A stretch of DNA of 64,000 nt from contig NC_079234.1 in assembly GCF_028502605.1 (NCBI RefSeq), positions 2,728,001-2,792,000 of the forward strand, written 5' to 3'. The position numbers and the translations under genes were made by a program. The notes below the pieces were generated by a model. The model saw nothing but the letters and a program-made list of their open reading frames with translations, had not been told where the DNA came from and searched no databases. The stretch comes from Trichoderma breve (Eukaryota > Ascomycota > Sordariomycetes > Hypocreales > Hypocreaceae). Position 1 is the first letter of the stretch, and every line of letters begins with the position of its first letter. Below, piece after piece: positions 1 to 12,649 of the stretch.

Positions 1-864
1 GGGATAGAACTGGGAGGCGGGCAGGAACTTTGAGATGAGGTGCTGGACGGGGATGTCGAAGTTGCGGGTGCAGATGGCCTTGGGCACCTGGTAGGCCTCG
101 AGGTAGGACATGAGGTCCTGGAGGCCCGGCTGGGGCGTCTGCGAGGCCATGGCCTTGCGCTCGATGGCGCGGATGGCCTCGTGGGCGGGCGGCTGCTGGT
201 GAGGGGGGAGCTTGTCGATGTGTTCGAGGATGTCCACTGACTGAGGGATGCCGAGGACGGAGCGCATTTCCCTGAACATGTATGTTTGAGGCTCACTATT
301 GAGGATGTCAGAGGCAATGCGGATTTCTAAACAACATTTTCCCTCCTCTAAATCTCCTCATTCTCTTCTCCTCCCTTCTATTCTGTTCATCCTTTTGCCG
401 TTCTCTTTCTTCCATCTTGTTCCGTGGCAGAATGAGGGGCACATAAACGCAGTAAGCAAAATGAGTCAGTGACAAGGCTGTTGAGCAAAACTTGCCATTG
501 CCCAAATGCCACCCGACAATATGAAAGACAAATCACTTGATCTTGTCCCTAGGACTATAGGGCAATCACACTTGAGAGAAATATATAAGAAGAAAAAAGA
601 TTGAAGGCTTTTATAACAGAATGGGCTTCAGAAGAGAAGAGAAGAGCGTTGAAGTAAAAAGAAAGAAAAAACAAAGGAAAAGAGAGGGGGCATTAGGTAA
701 GACAGCTCAATCATTAGCTGGCTGTAGGGTGTTTCATACCACAATGTCCCGTCCATGTCAAATATGATGCCCCTCAGTATCGGATCGCTGTGGAATGGTG
801 ACAGGCCGGCTGCTGCTCGCAAAGGGGCGAACCTTCGAGGCCCCGGAGCAGCCATGGCGGACAT
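1..864 (-). CDS. HAD-superfamily hydrolase (3' part cut by window edge)
   Basis: Exon 1 is 864..740 and exon 2 is 295..1, continuing past the left edge. The intron, 296..739, is 444 bp, long for this genome, with donor GTATGA and acceptor AATAG. Exon 1 carries the HAD motif I block IIFDMDGTL (DxDGT), with the nucleophile and acid/base aspartates. The splice joins it in frame to CEPQTYMFREMRSVLG, typical of small phosphatase-like HAD proteins of the phosphoglycolate phosphatase kind. The T/S motif II region appears as AICTRNFD; later motifs are outside the window. The start at 864 gives an Arg/Ala-rich N-terminus (MSAMAAPGPRRFAPLRAAAG) that could be a mitochondrial presequence; an in-frame ATG at 1002 would add 46 residues. 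The substrate cannot be told from sequence. It is divergent to the membrane protein at 2057. Confidence 0.8.
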
Positions 865-2056
865 GAGCCGTCGTCGGATGAACGAGTAGGTGGCCAGCGT
901 GGGCGATTTGGCGTATGCTGATGAAGAGGGAAGCGGGACAGAGACGCAGAAGCAAGAAGCGTCTAAGTGAGACGAGCAGACAGCGCGCCTGGGAGACTGC
1001 AAGACAGGATGGATGGGAGAAGGAAGAAGCGGCGCGGAACGGCGTGAGGAGCAGGCTTATCGTGATTTCTAACCAGCCAGGTCAGATAATAGCACAATGG
1101 CACTTGTTTTGGGCTCCATGAATGTGCACGGCGCCAAGCGTTAGAGTCAAGATCCGTTGCGTCTGGACATATGCAACAGGCTCAAACAGGCGACGGCACT
1201 GGAGCAAGGCCCGAGTTTAGGAGCGCCTGATAACGGAAGGCATCAAATCAGATCGTGGCTAGTGGGCGGTCGGTGGTGGTGGCGCAGCCCGAATGACAAG
1301 CTTCAAGCTGCTGTTGGACGTGCACAAGCGCCCAAATCAACATTAAATCACGCCGTCCGTGATGCATCTGATCAACAGCTCCATGCAATCCAAATCCCGA
1401 CTCCCGCTAGCAGTGCTACTCGACTGTCACATCTAATAGTTTATTGCTTCGGCACTAGCATTGCCGTGGGTGCATGGGATGGCGACGGCCGATTGGAGGT
1501 GGCCCAAGAGATCGCCAAGGGTTCAAGGCTCCATGGCTCACGATCTGGCGGTAATTGCAAATTGACAGCTTGCCCCAACCCCAAAGCCCGGAGTACATAC
1601 AGCTGGCCCACCTGCTGGCCCCGCTGCAAAGTGTCAACATAGTTCTACTCCGTAACGAGTGCCGGTACCTGAGCAGCCCAGCACTGGCGCTCCAGCACGC
1701 TCAGGGCCGCTAACGACCGCTGCGCCCCATGCCATAAGCTCCCGGCATTCGGTCCCGCCAAGTGTTTACAGTAGTGCACAGTACGAGTACGTGCACCTGA
1801 TTCAATTTTCAAACTTGCTCCCGTCTCAATGCTCTCTCGTCACCGCGGCAGCTGGCTCAGCTAGCTTAGTACCTGAGCTTCCCACGATAGCAGCCCAACC
1901 CTGCCCTACCCAGCCATCAACCACCACACAGACGCCAGCAGCATCGCCTCCAGCAGCCGAATCGCGGGCTGACCTGGAGACACGGCTCGGGGCCTTTCTC
2001 GAGCCCATGAGAATGCTTGTTCTGTCCCGCAGCAGACGCGGCCGACGCTTCCAGCC
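865..2056. other. Divergent intergenic region, no gene seen
   Basis: About 1.2 kb separates the start of the HAD hydrolase from the start of the ArAE-type membrane protein. It should hold both promoters. Open frames here are short, overlap on both strands and show no recognisable motif. Confidence 0.5.
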
Positions 2057-5000
2057 ATGAGCAGCTCCAACGGGAGCAGAGACAGCTCCAACTCCAGCTC
2101 CATGTCCTCGACGACGGCCGCATTGCCGCCCGCGCGTCCCTCCAAGAGGAGTGTACGTGAACTCGCCTTCCCCCTTCCAGATTACTCTGCATGAGGCGCT
2201 TTGCTAAACTCGGCCGTTTCGTTTCCTATCAATAGAAAATGCGCAATGGCACCTTCATCATCCCTGCCACGGGCGAGCGCTCCCGGCGCCAATTCACCCT
2301 CCGCACTCCCAGGACCCGGTCGCACTGCAATGGATCCGAGCGTCGTCCGCCAACAACTTCGGTGAATTCGGTTGGTCAGCATCTCCAGGCAGCTTCGAGA
2401 GCTGTGCGGACCAAGTCGTTGGCGGCCTGGCGATGGCTGCAGACTGACGAGGGCCGGCAGGTGCTCAAGTGCACGCTGGCATATCTCTTGGGCACTACGG
2501 CGACGTTTTGGCCGCCGTTGTCCAACTTCCTGGGCCGCCGGGATGGCAAACACATTGCGGCGACGTTGACAGTGTACTTCCACCCGGCCCGGACGGCTGG
2601 GTCCATGCTGGAGGCCGTTGTGATTGCCATTGTGGCCGTGGTATATGCCGAGCTGGTCTGTATGCTGTCGATGGGGATAGCCATTGCCTCTCGCGCCATC
2701 TCTGGATCTGCCGCTCCCGCACATGCCATCGTCTTACTTGTATGCATTGGGGGCGGCCTTGGCTTGGTCGGCTGGACTAAGCAGCGATTGAACCAGCCCC
2801 TTGTCAACACCGCCTCTACCTTGGCATCAATGGCCATTATATCCATCATTACCAAAGAAGAATCCGTCAATAATGGCTACTTCTCCGTGGATAAGATCAT
2901 CCAGATGTTTAAGCTGTTATTGCTTGGAATCACCTTTACCGTGGCTGTGAACCTCCTGTTATGGCGCGTATCGGCAAGAAAGGTGTTGCGCCAATCTATC
3001 CTTACTGCAGCGGTGGCACTGAGTGATCGCTTGTCTTTTATCACCAGTGGGTTTTTAAACGGATCGGAGGATGAGGTCAACTCTCCCGAGTATGCCCAGG
3101 CATCCTCCCAGTATAACTCAGCGTATGCTCAGATAATGACAACTCTCCGAGAGTCTAAAATCGAGCAATACTTTCTCGGGAGAGAGGACATATACCGGTT
3201 GGATAAACGCCTAATCAAGTCGTTGGAAACGCTGTCACAGGCGACTGGGGGCCTGCGTAGTGCGCTCCAGACCCAGCTGACACTTCTGAAAGAGGGACCC
3301 AACTCTATTGTGGTGCCGCAATCACACTTATTTTCTCCGGAGCCAGCATCTGGAATGACTCGAAGTGTTTCATACTTTTCTGACGGCCTTTCAGTGATTG
3401 AAGAAGACGAATTCGAACGTCGTTCGGCCCTCAATAGCCACTCAGACCCTACGCTCGATAAGTCGCCCATCTTTCGTGTGCCATCCGATATATTTGCGCT
3501 CTTTTTGGCACTGCTGGGCCCTTCCATGAAGTCTTTGGCATATACTCTATCAGAAACGCTGAAAGAGAACCCCTTTGGCAAACACCCTGAAGACCAGGTG
3601 GCTGTCAATGTGCATCTGCGTGCTAGCCTCCGGGATGCGGTGAATCTGTACAACAATGCCAGAGGCAAGGCCCTTCGCGAATTATATCGAAGCATCGAGC
3701 TCGGAAGATCGCGAACCGAAAATATTCAAGCTGATATAGAGGAGGTTGCCGCTGCTTGTGGCCACTTTTCCTTCAGTTTACAGGCAGTGGCAGAAGAGAT
3801 GGATGCGTACCTCGATGTGCTTGAGTCATTGCAAAATCCGGTGGCACACCAAGATCGAAGCTGGAGGTGGCTCAAGTTCTGGAGACACTGGAAGCTGTTT
3901 CAACGCCGCAGCGATCGCGATGCAGAACACGAACCCCTCCTGGTCAGAAAGTCGAGAGGCCGAATGAAGTCGCCTACCCCTCAGGGTCTACCTAAGGCCA
4001 TGCTGAAGAAGAGAGACTCGTTTCACTGGGATGCCTCACCGCAGAAGTCCAATTCCTTTGTTCGCAAATGCTCACAGGCTTTACTAAAGTTTCTTCGGTT
4101 CCTAACGCGTGAGGATGTGATGTTTGGAATCAAAGTAGGTATTGGTGCCGTTTTATGGGCCATGCTTGCTTTCATCCCTGCTACAAGGCCAGTGTATCAA
4201 CACTGGAGAGGCGAATGGGGTCTTCTATCCTACATGATTGTTGTCGGAATGACAACTGGTGCCTCCAACACAACGGGTAGCTCCCGATTTATTGGAACCC
4301 TGATAGGCGGAGCCTGTGCTTGCTTCGCATGGTCGATAAGCATGACCAATCCCTGGCTCCTTGAGCTCTGCACCGTCATTGTAGCGCTGGGGAACTTTTA
4401 TGTGATTCTAGTCATGAAGAAGGCTCCTCTGGGGAGAATTTCGCTTCTGGCATACAACGTCATTGTGCTGTATGCTTACAGCTTGACGCAAGATGTGGAC
4501 GATGACGATGACGATGAGGGTGGGATAGATCCTCTCATTTTCGAGATTACGTACCATCGTGTAGTGGCGGTTACGTTGGGAATCCTGTGGGGTATTCTTG
4601 TCTGTCGATTGCTGTGGCCAATCTCTGGAAGGAAGAAATTCAGAGAGGGACTCTCGGTATTGTATCTGCAGCTTGGGCTCATTTGGAAGCGCGGACCTCT
4701 GGCTGCCTTGCTAGAGGGGGGTGATGAAGGCATGGATTTCATGAAGGAGGGCGAACAGATAGCCCTTCGGCGATATGGTATGGTTAACACCCCCTTTACG
4801 TGTCTGATTATTCTCGCTAATTAGTGTTATCTGTATACAGTTTTCAAACTGGAGTCGCTGCGAGACTCTGCTAAATCTGAGTTTGAACTTCGTGGGCCGT
4901 TCCCTGAAGCGGCCTATGGCCGAATTATGCGCTCTACGAAGCACATACTGGACGGCCTCTACGCCATGCGTCTCATTACACAGCGTCGAGACACGCTCTC

Positions 5001-5376
5001 AGAGGGCGAGAGTGCCCTGCTAGAAATCACGGCTGCTGAAAGGGTGCAGCTGTGTGAACGCCTGTGCCACGTTTTCCAAGTCCTGGCATCGTGTGTTATG
5101 CTAGAGTATCCTCTTACGGATGCCATTCCTACTATTGACCGCACGAGAGACCGCCTTTTGAATAAAATCTATCAATATCGCAAGAATCATATGGAGATGA
5201 ATCTGAGAAACGGCGAGGACGATGCTGTCCAAGCCATGACGGAAGAAAAAGATTATGCTTTGCTTTATGCGTATACCCTTGTTACGGCGCAGGTGGCCGC
5301 CGAGTTGAAGAAGATTAAGAAGGAGATTGAGGGGTTGTATGGAGTCTTGCATCAGGATGAGCTGCTGTTGGAATAA
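2057..5376 (+). CDS. ArAE/FUSC-type integral membrane protein (BRE4-like)
   Basis: Exons 2057..2152, 2236..4777 and 4841..5376 encode 1057 residues. Introns are 83 and 63 bp, with donors GTACGT and GTATGG. The start lies in a CAGCCATGAG context, and the first exon gives a Ser-rich N-terminus ending PARPSKRS. There are two hydrophobic blocks of several membrane segments. The first is at about residues 105-265 and includes LAYLLGTTATFWPPL. The second is at about 660-830 and includes VGIGAVLWAMLAFIPA. They are separated by a long soluble stretch, and a helical cytosolic C-terminus follows. This two-module layout matches the fungal aromatic-acid-exporter-like / fusaric-acid-resistance-like family that includes yeast Bre4. 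The substrate is unknown. An acidic run (DVDDDDDDEGG, about residue 786) sits in a loop of the second block. It converges on DPB2 with 386 bp between stop codons. Confidence 0.85.
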
Positions 5377-5762
5377 TATACGAGAAGAAGCAAGACGGAA
5401 TATGACGAGTGAAAGGGTGTTTTTAGATACCCAAGCATACACGACTTTTTGGGGTAAAATAATATGGGTTTGGATATTTCATAACGGGAAGGATCAAATG
5501 AAGCATATGAAGCGAATCATGATGGCGCACGGCTTTTGATTTCTTGAATATCTAGATATATAACATGGCAATATCGTGTCTCGGTTTGATCAATCCTCAT
5601 AATAATGTTATTTCATGTCCATTGTCTAGTCGTCCCTGACTAGGGAGTTATTTCATGCGTTACGTGATGCTACATCTAATTCCATATCCCACCAAGCAAG
5701 ATTCCCTTTTCTTCCCTTATATCAACAGACCTTATTTCCCTCTAATGCTTGTGCCTACATGA
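5377..5762. other. Convergent 3' intergenic region
   Basis: AT-rich spacer between the stop codons of the membrane protein and DPB2. It must hold both 3' ends. No gene or RNA feature is seen. Confidence 0.5.
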
Positions 5763-8171
5763 TTACAAAGTACACTCCCTCAGCTTCCCCAGCCGCCCAA
5801 TTTCATACTCTACCCATCTTCCAACGCCCTTCCGCCCAGGCACGAGTATACTCCCCGGGTTCATGACATGGCACCCTTCATACGTGATGCAAAATGGCGG
5901 CGCCGTCGTATCGATGAGCGCCATGGCAGTGGGCAAGGGGTATAAATGCAGCGCGGAAGCGTAATCCCAGTGCACGGGGCGGGTAGATTGGCGAAAAGGG
6001 GAGAGGTAGCCCTGGTCGAGGATCGTCTTGACGAGTTTCTGGGCTGTTTTCACGTCGAGAGGAAGAGAAGAAGAGGTGTTGGCGGAGGGTTTGTCAGCGG
6101 CAGCCGAGTCAAGATCCATGGCGTCGTCCTCGACAGCAGGTGACGCTGATGGGAGATCGGGAGAGGCGTTGCCTTCTTCTGGCGCACCATCTGTTTCGGC
6201 CGCGGGTTTGCGCTTGAGAGTTACCGAGGTACGTCTCAGCCTGGCGGATATATCGTCTCTAAACAAGACAAGCTCGTGGTTTGGTCCGAAAAGCGACATT
6301 CTGCTTGGGTTGCTCGTCCACACAGCAGAACCCTGAACGCCCGTGTTGCCAGCTTCGGCATTGGCCGTGGCAAAAGCCCGACGAATGCGCGAGGTGAACA
6401 TTTCAGGGACAGGTTTTCGAGGCAGTGGCACGGACGCACCACCTGTGAAGGAAGAGACCCAGCCATCGTTGTCGCCGGGAACGAAGACAAAGGTGGAGGA
6501 CTGGAGAAGCGTAGGGAAGTCGGAAAAGGTAGAGGCAAGGGCGTCAAAGTACTCTTTGTACTCAATGCTGCCGCCGCTGCCACCTCGGGCCATGACGGCG
6601 TGTTGCGTGAAGTTGCCGGCCAGGACGAATGTGAGGGGCGATGTGCCTTCGGGCTCGGCGGCGTATAATGACAGGATCTTGCGGAGAGCTTGAAGGGCTC
6701 GCGGCTGGTCGAGGTTGATTTCACCAATGATGACGACGCGATTCCGCGAGGGCATGTCTTCTTCAGGGGCCGGCTGTAGTAATCTTCTTTCCAGCCTTCG
6801 CATCTTGGATCCGACTGCACGCTCACTACCGACGCCGAGGAAGTCGATCCAGCCGAAGCCTCCCCCGATGGTCTGGTCATGGTCGGTTCCATCAAGCCCA
6901 CTGATTCCGAGAGTCGACTTACGCTTCTCGCAAGGGGGCTGTCCGATGAAGAATCCCTGGAATCGGCCACCAAGAGTGCCTCCAACACCGCTACTGCCAC
7001 TCAGACCTTTACCAACTGATTCTTCCTCCTCCTCGTACACGCCGTCTACCAGGACCATCATTCCGGGGCAAAACCATGCTGAATCATCGGGGATAGCAAC
7101 CGCCTGTGAAACATCAAGGGCAATGGTGCCTGTCAAGTCACTTATAGCAAGGTCTCCTGTCGGTAGGATATTCAACTGGCCTAGGAGCATGTGATTGCTT
7201 CCATGCCGACCGAGCAAATTGGCGATGGGCGTGATTCTGAGAGATTGTTGGTTGGAGAGCGAGCGTTGTAGAGTATGTTTGCGGGATGAAGTGACGGAGG
7301 AGGTCTGGAAGGATTCGTTTCGGAGGAGACGTTGGTGAATGACGTGGTAGCGGTTTCGGAAGACGGTGGTTTTGTGAGAAGCTGGAGGTAGTAATGAGGG
7401 CTTGGCCGTATCTCTATATTCTGCGTGTAAGCTTGAATTGTAGTGCAAGATGAACAGAGGGCAATGTGGCATATCTCACCTTTCAAAGTGTTTCTTATCC
7501 ACGTTGTAAAGGAGCCGCGGCTGGTCATAGGCGTCAATGACCTTGAGCCAGGCACGAGCATCACTAGCATCCTCGTCATCATCTGCCTCCTCTTGCACCC
7601 CCAATCCAGACATGCCAAAGCTGGCGTTGCTGTCTTGCCGAGGGAGTGCTGTTGGCCTGATGCCGAGTCTGGTGTTGATTGTATCATTGTCGTTGATCTC
7701 CAACATGCTGTCTCCCCGTGGAAGCCCTCTGCCCTGGCCCATGATCTTGCCGCCACTCATGTTTCCCTCCAGCGTCTTGAGAATATCTTGCAGCTCCTTG
7801 CTCGCCCCCTCCACCATAACGCCTCCATTTCGATTCTTCCAGCTTCTCGCCACCTCCTCCAGCACTCTTTCTGCCAGGCCTTCCTCACGCCATCCCGAGC
7901 CGCAGTGTCGCCCGATGAAGGACGCAAGCTCCTGCAGTGCAGACGAAGTGAGCGTTAGCGAGTGTTTCTTTGTGAATGTGCGGAAGGCGAGCGGTCGGAG
8001 AGTCGCCGGCGGGAGGATGATGGGAAGGATCGCGGCTTTGGGGGCATTGATGCTGAATGGCTTCGGAGGGTGGACTGGAGTTCCGAATGCCGGCGACGAT
8101 GAGGGCGCCACTGATGATGATGGAATCAGTGGACGCTGCTTGCGGAAGATGGGGGCCGGTGTTTTGTCCAT
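5763..8171 (-). CDS. DPB2: DNA polymerase epsilon subunit B
   Basis: Exons 8171..7480 and 7413..5763 (66-bp intron, donor GTGAGA) encode 780 residues. The splice gives KKHFE-R-DTAKPSLL, the conserved join to the central domain. The acceptor TATAG at 7414 keeps the frame; the nearby CGCAG does not. The protein is the non-catalytic B subunit of the leading-strand polymerase, linking Pol2 to the CMG helicase in the nucleus. The layout is: N-terminal helical domain (about 1-130); acidic linker; OB-fold region (about 290-400); and inactivated calcineurin-like phosphoesterase fold (about 454-770) with VVIIGEINLD, FVLAGNF and FVPGDNDGW. The metal ligands of active phosphoesterases are degenerate, as expected in B subunits. 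A disordered, acidic insertion (about 650-700) lies within that domain. It shares a 455-bp divergent promoter region with the gene at 8627. Confidence 0.95.
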
Positions 8172-8626
8172 GGTTTGATGCTGTCGAGGTTAAGAGCTTG
8201 AAGCCGGCATCGCATCGAACAACAAGGGATAGAAGGGTCGAGACAGCAATTGCCCGATTTTTAGCTGATAGCCCACCTTGAGCTCGTCTATCGCGACCTT
8301 TTGGAGGGGAGACCGCGTCGACGCGTCTAATTGATTTCTCTTAGATGCATAAATGCGCATACCGGGGAGCGTGGGGTAAAGTCTGAGCTGCCGGAAGCTC
8401 AAGCTCTGAATGACCTCATTGGCGATTTAATTTGCTGGGCTATTTTTTCATTAACATCTCCCTCTACTTATATCCAATTGGGACTTGTAAAATCACAAAC
8501 ATGATATCAACCAAATTCCGAATAGCTCACCAAGGCTCAAGAGTGTTTCTCAGAGCAGTGTCTACGCTAAAGAATAACTCATACATTGTCAGTCGCAAAC
8601 GCAAAGCCGGTTTACACTGAGAACTG
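8172..8626. other. Divergent promoter region
   Basis: 455 bp between the start codons of DPB2 (-) and the unknown protein gene (+). It is the likely shared upstream region for both. No other gene is seen. Confidence 0.5.
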
Positions 8627-9344
8627 ATGAGCTTACCAAATCCACTTCAGAAAGTCTTTGACAATGCAGCAGCACCTTCATCACATATCCTCACCTATCT
8701 AGACTCAAATCCTCCCTCTCAAACGCTTGCAATTGGCGTTACTACAACAGTTCCCCCAACACCTCATTCATTTACACAGAATCCAAAGTTTGTGTCGATT
8801 CTCAACGAGGTTGTATCTGAATACGGCCATCAAGATGAAGATGTGATTGCGCAAGCAAAAGCCTTTGCCAGCCCAGGAGGGTTCAATCTCGGATCCGGTG
8901 GCTCATTCTTCCCCGGTCAGCACCAACAGCGCCATCGAGGATCTTCCCGGAAGCAGGGAGGAGGCGGCGGAGCTGGAGGAGATGGAGCCGGAGGAGCGAG
9001 TGCGCAGGGCGGGCCGGGCGGTGCAGGCCGAGGCGGGTTCGTTCATCTAAGCGATCGCAGGAATCCGCCTGACTTTGGCCGGATTGCCTGGCCGGAAGAT
9101 ATCCTGGGGAGCGTTGAAGTGGATGAGTCTGGAGAAGTCGTCGGAAAGCTTCAGCCAAGCGGGACGTACAGAATCGTGACGAATGAAGGAATGTAAGTTT
9201 TGGAAAGATCCAGCTGTTTATCATCTCCCTCCTTTCTCTTTATTAGCTAACTTTACTGTTTCAAGCCTTGGACTGAGCCCGTTCTTGAGAGGCAAGCTGA
9301 TAGATAGGCTCCGTAAGGAAGAGGCGAAGGAGAGAGGATCTTAA
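8627..9344 (+). CDS. Conserved fungal protein of unknown function
   Basis: Exons 8627..9192 and 9266..9344 (73-bp intron, donor GTAAGT, branch GCTAAC) encode 214 residues. I do not recognise a named family. The N-terminus (about 1-100) looks folded. A Gly-rich low-complexity stretch (about residues 105-140: GGGGGAGGDGAGG and similar) acts as a linker. The last 70 residues look conserved and folded: DFGRIAWPEDILGSVEVDES, then SGTYRIVTNEG, then across the splice ILGLSPFLRGKLIDRLRKEE. There is no signal peptide or membrane segment. The second exon codes only the final 26 residues but continues the same domain, which supports the splice. Without it the protein would stop at NEGM, losing the basic C-terminal helix. 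Confidence 0.75.
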
Positions 9345-9758
9345 TGCTCATATTGCTTAGGGACAGGGCGCGGATGTACACTAGGAATAAAAGAAAGCTA
9401 ATGCGTATGTCGGATGACAAGTATACGTACCCATGAATCACAACAACGTGAGCGTACCATATTCCTTGGCTTAGGACCCGTCACGAGGGGGGCATATGAG
9501 ATCCAGTGAATTGAATGATGTTTAGGTAGTCGTCATCTTCCAGCCCTACTCTACTGGATCTATTTCCATCTACTTTCGGAAGCGTTGAATAATCGACATA
9601 TTTATAGGTTTTCAGGACGGGGCCATCCCCACACCTTTATGTATATTAATGACAGGTATATTTGATCGTAATTTGTGTGGTCATCAGCCATCAACATCTC
9701 TCAAGTTCCATATGCCGTCTCATCATTTAATAGTTCCCTGAACATCTCAATTCGTCCA
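9345..9758. other. Convergent AT-rich intergenic region
   Basis: 414 bp between the stop codons of the 8627 gene and the transcription factor. AT-rich, with no gene seen. Confidence 0.4.
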
Positions 9759-12199
9759 TCATGCAAAAGTATTCATGTCAAACCCAAACACCTCGTTCAT
9801 ATTTACATCGCCATCCAACAGGTCATCCCAGTACGACATATCCATCGGCACATCCCAAAGTCCCTGGTTCATCGTCTGGTTTACAGACATATCATTGCTC
9901 CCCCCGCCCTGTCCACCCAGAATCGCTCCCGGGGATGAGCTATTCTCAATTAATTTTCTCACGTCACAGGATAGCCGGTCAAAAGCCACCCAGTGTGGAG
10001 TCACCGCTGTGAACTTTAGAGAAATATCTTTTAGCATCTGCCGACAGTCGTCGAGGGCTTTGATGATTGACTGAGGTTCCGGGATCTGGTTTGTAGCTAT
10101 AGAGGAAGCAGCGGTTTCGTTTTGGCTGCTGAGAATGTTTGATGTGTGGATTCCACAGTATAGAATCATGAACCCGGAGCGTAGTATATCTTGTATCCAC
10201 GTCCTACAGATATTCCAATTAGTATATTCATCAAATTGGAGCATATTTGAATCAAACGTCGCTTACCATAATGTCGTCTTGACACCCTTAGCCAACAGAG
10301 TTTGGTAAAGGAAAATGATTTGAACGGCTGGGTCTAAGCAATGCCTGAGATATGTCACGTCAGGCTTAAACAAGTGAGCCTCCTGCCCCGTAGGAACGAC
10401 TAATGTAGAGAAAATAAAGAGCTTCTCTCGATGAAAGTTGACTTCCATATACTCTTTTGTCAGAAAGATACATGGGGAATGAGAGATGGTGCTTGTTTCT
10501 TCGTGTAAGAGGCGCCACTGTTCGAGCTCCGCATAGAGTAGAGTAGCGGCTTCTGCCTTGGCTTGGAAGCTGTCGTTTGTACGTCTTGCATAGAGCTGTT
10601 CGCGGACTTTTGTCGAGATTCTTCGCAGCTGAGATTGTCGGATGAGTACAGCAACCTCAGAGCCATTCGGTATACTTGTGTCAAGCCCCTTTTCCAGGTC
10701 ATCTAGACAAACGTAGTCGGGCATCTAAACTCAACTGTTTAGCACGCAAGATACATACAATGCCGCCAATCTTTAAGTATACCCACCTGAACGGTAATAT
10801 CATGATCAGCAATTGCTATAGGCCGTCCTAAACCGCATGCAGCAAATCGCTCTTGGACGTAGCAGCACCAAAAAAGCCGTCTGCGTCTTTGTTCAGTCAC
10901 TGCATCAAGAGGCTTGGAGGGAGCTCTATGGTATCCGAGCTGAATACACGTCCTCATGGCCTGTCTCGCCAGTTTCCATCTGCTGCCAACTAGACGAAGG
11001 ATATGAGTCTATACAGTTTTCTACAATGTTTAGTAGGGTCACTCACTTCCAGTAGCGTGCTGGTGAGCAAAAACAAGGAGCAACAATGTGTTTTGTATTT
11101 GCGTCTCGCCATCCGTGAGTGACAAGACTTCTTCGGCATATTGCATGGCGGAGGCATAATAATGGATTGGAGATTTACTTGATGATGGTCGCCTGGAAAA
11201 TGGTAGCCCAACAGCAAAAATCATGAATAACTGATACAAGTCATTTTTCCTTTCCAAGGGGGAACTCGAGGCAGAGCGATTATCATACAGACGTTCAATC
11301 TGCTCATATGCTCGACTTTTACTCATAAAAGGAGAGACCCTGTGAAAGCCAATCTCAAAACTGAGAATGATGCATTAGCAGATTGACCATATCTCATTTA
11401 ATAGAGTGAGATGTCAAAAACTCACTAGGCATCAGTCAGGTCACAGGCCTCCGATAGAGGCGGTAGGTTGTCCTCGTCACTCAACGAGATTTCAATACCA
11501 TCAGTCTGGGGCTGTAGTAGCGATCCTGCTTGAAATCCCGTTCCCTGGGAAAAGTGCATGGACAGCGCTGCTGCTACTAGGTGTCCAAGACTTGAAGCCT
11601 ATCAGTCTAATGGGCCTTCGATAATTGATAATAAGCTGACTCACCTAAATATACTGCCGTCGGTGAATTTGGGAGTCCCTGTAGCCTTGGATGAGGACCC
11701 GGCGATAGATCTCACATTTGGCGAGATGCCGTGCCCTTGAAGCTCAAGAGGAGTCGAGTCATTGGTCCGAACCGCCTGTGCATATGGTCTGTTGCCTTGG
11801 GCTTCAAGATAGGCGGCTCGAAGATAGGCTGCTCGCGCCTTCAAGTCTTCAATGTATCTAATTATACATGAGCACACGAGCAATTACCGGTTTTTACATA
11901 GCATGATGTGCTGCGGGATCCCAGCTCACCCTCTCTCGTAGTGCTCCCCAGAGACCGGATCAATCTCGATGCAGGGAGTCTTTGCGCGGTTACAGTTGGA
12001 GCAGACTCGAGCATCTTTATCGCACTTGAAAGTAGATTTATTAGTTAGAATAGCAATTCAGATTCCAGAGAGTGAAAATAGAGAAAGAAGCTGATTGCAT
12101 TGTTCGCTAAATCAACTCATTCCATTCGTTCATTACCTTCAGCTTCTTCGCACGACAACGGGCGCACGCGCCAGAAAAGTTGGTAATCTGACGAGGCAT
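9759..12199 (-). CDS. Zn2Cys6 fungal-specific transcription factor (first of pair)
   Basis: Eight exons: 12199..12137, 12024..11930, 11857..11645, 11590..11426, 11360..11047, 10989..10787, 10724..10267 and 10203..9759. They encode 651 residues, with phases consistent throughout. The binuclear zinc cluster is C12-X2-C15-X6-C22-X6-C29-X2-C32-X6-C39. A short helical linker follows (YIEDLKARAAYLRAAYLEAQ). The middle region has features of the fungal-specific transcription factor domain: IGSRWKLARQAMRTCIQLGY, then RRLFWCCYVQERFAACGLGRP. This predicts a nuclear DNA-binding regulator recognising CGG-type sites. The target genes are unknown, and no biosynthetic cluster is adjacent. Introns interrupt the cluster itself between K21 and C22. 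Least certain is the join at 11590, chosen because other acceptors give early stops. Confidence 0.85.
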
Positions 12200-12551
12200 G
12201 CTCAGAAGATGCCGACAGTATTGGATTCTTGCATCTCCAATGCAGAAATCAGATCAGCAGGATTCCCTTTCAGTGAGATGTTCGACGCGTTTGTTGGCGA
12301 TGCTGCTCCGACTTACGCCGCTGCAGCTGACCCTCGAGCTTAATCACTTCAAGCCACTAAAATGACAAGGGCACCCATAAGACGATAAGCCTGGCATCAG
12401 TGGCGGGTGGCGTCTGGTCTTGTCCAAAACGCCCCGTCTCTGCAGCACTTTGGGGAAGAAGAACAAAGCTCGGAGTGAAAACAGTTCGACGATGTTGTTG
12501 CCAGAAACGTCTCTCCGAACAACGGCAGAATCCATCACATCACAGCATCTG
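12200..12551. other. Upstream region of transcription factor and tRNA-Leu
   Basis: 352 bp between the start of the first Zn2Cys6 gene and tRNA-Leu. No gene is seen; it probably contains the regulator's promoter. Confidence 0.4.
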
Positions 12552-12649
12552 GGCGAGATGGCCGAGTTGGTTATGGCGTCAGGTTAAGGCTACCTTAACA
12601 GCAATTCCTGGTGGAGCAATCCGCGTGGGTTCGAGTCCCACTCTCGTCA
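12552..12649 (+). tRNA. trnL-AAG: tRNA-Leu(AAG), with 16-nt intron
   Basis: Acceptor stem GGCGAGA pairs with TCTCGTC; discriminator A is at 12649. The anticodon stem TCAGG/CCTGG encloses a loop with anticodon AAG at 12586..12588. A 16-nt intron (12590..12605) follows the base 3' of the anticodon. Its CTTAA can pair with the anticodon region TTAAG, the usual anticodon-intron helix. A long variable arm (about 13 nt, type II) and T arm GTGGG-TTCGAGT-CCCAC fit leucine tRNA. A T-rich stretch after 12652 is a likely Pol III terminator. Confidence 0.93.
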
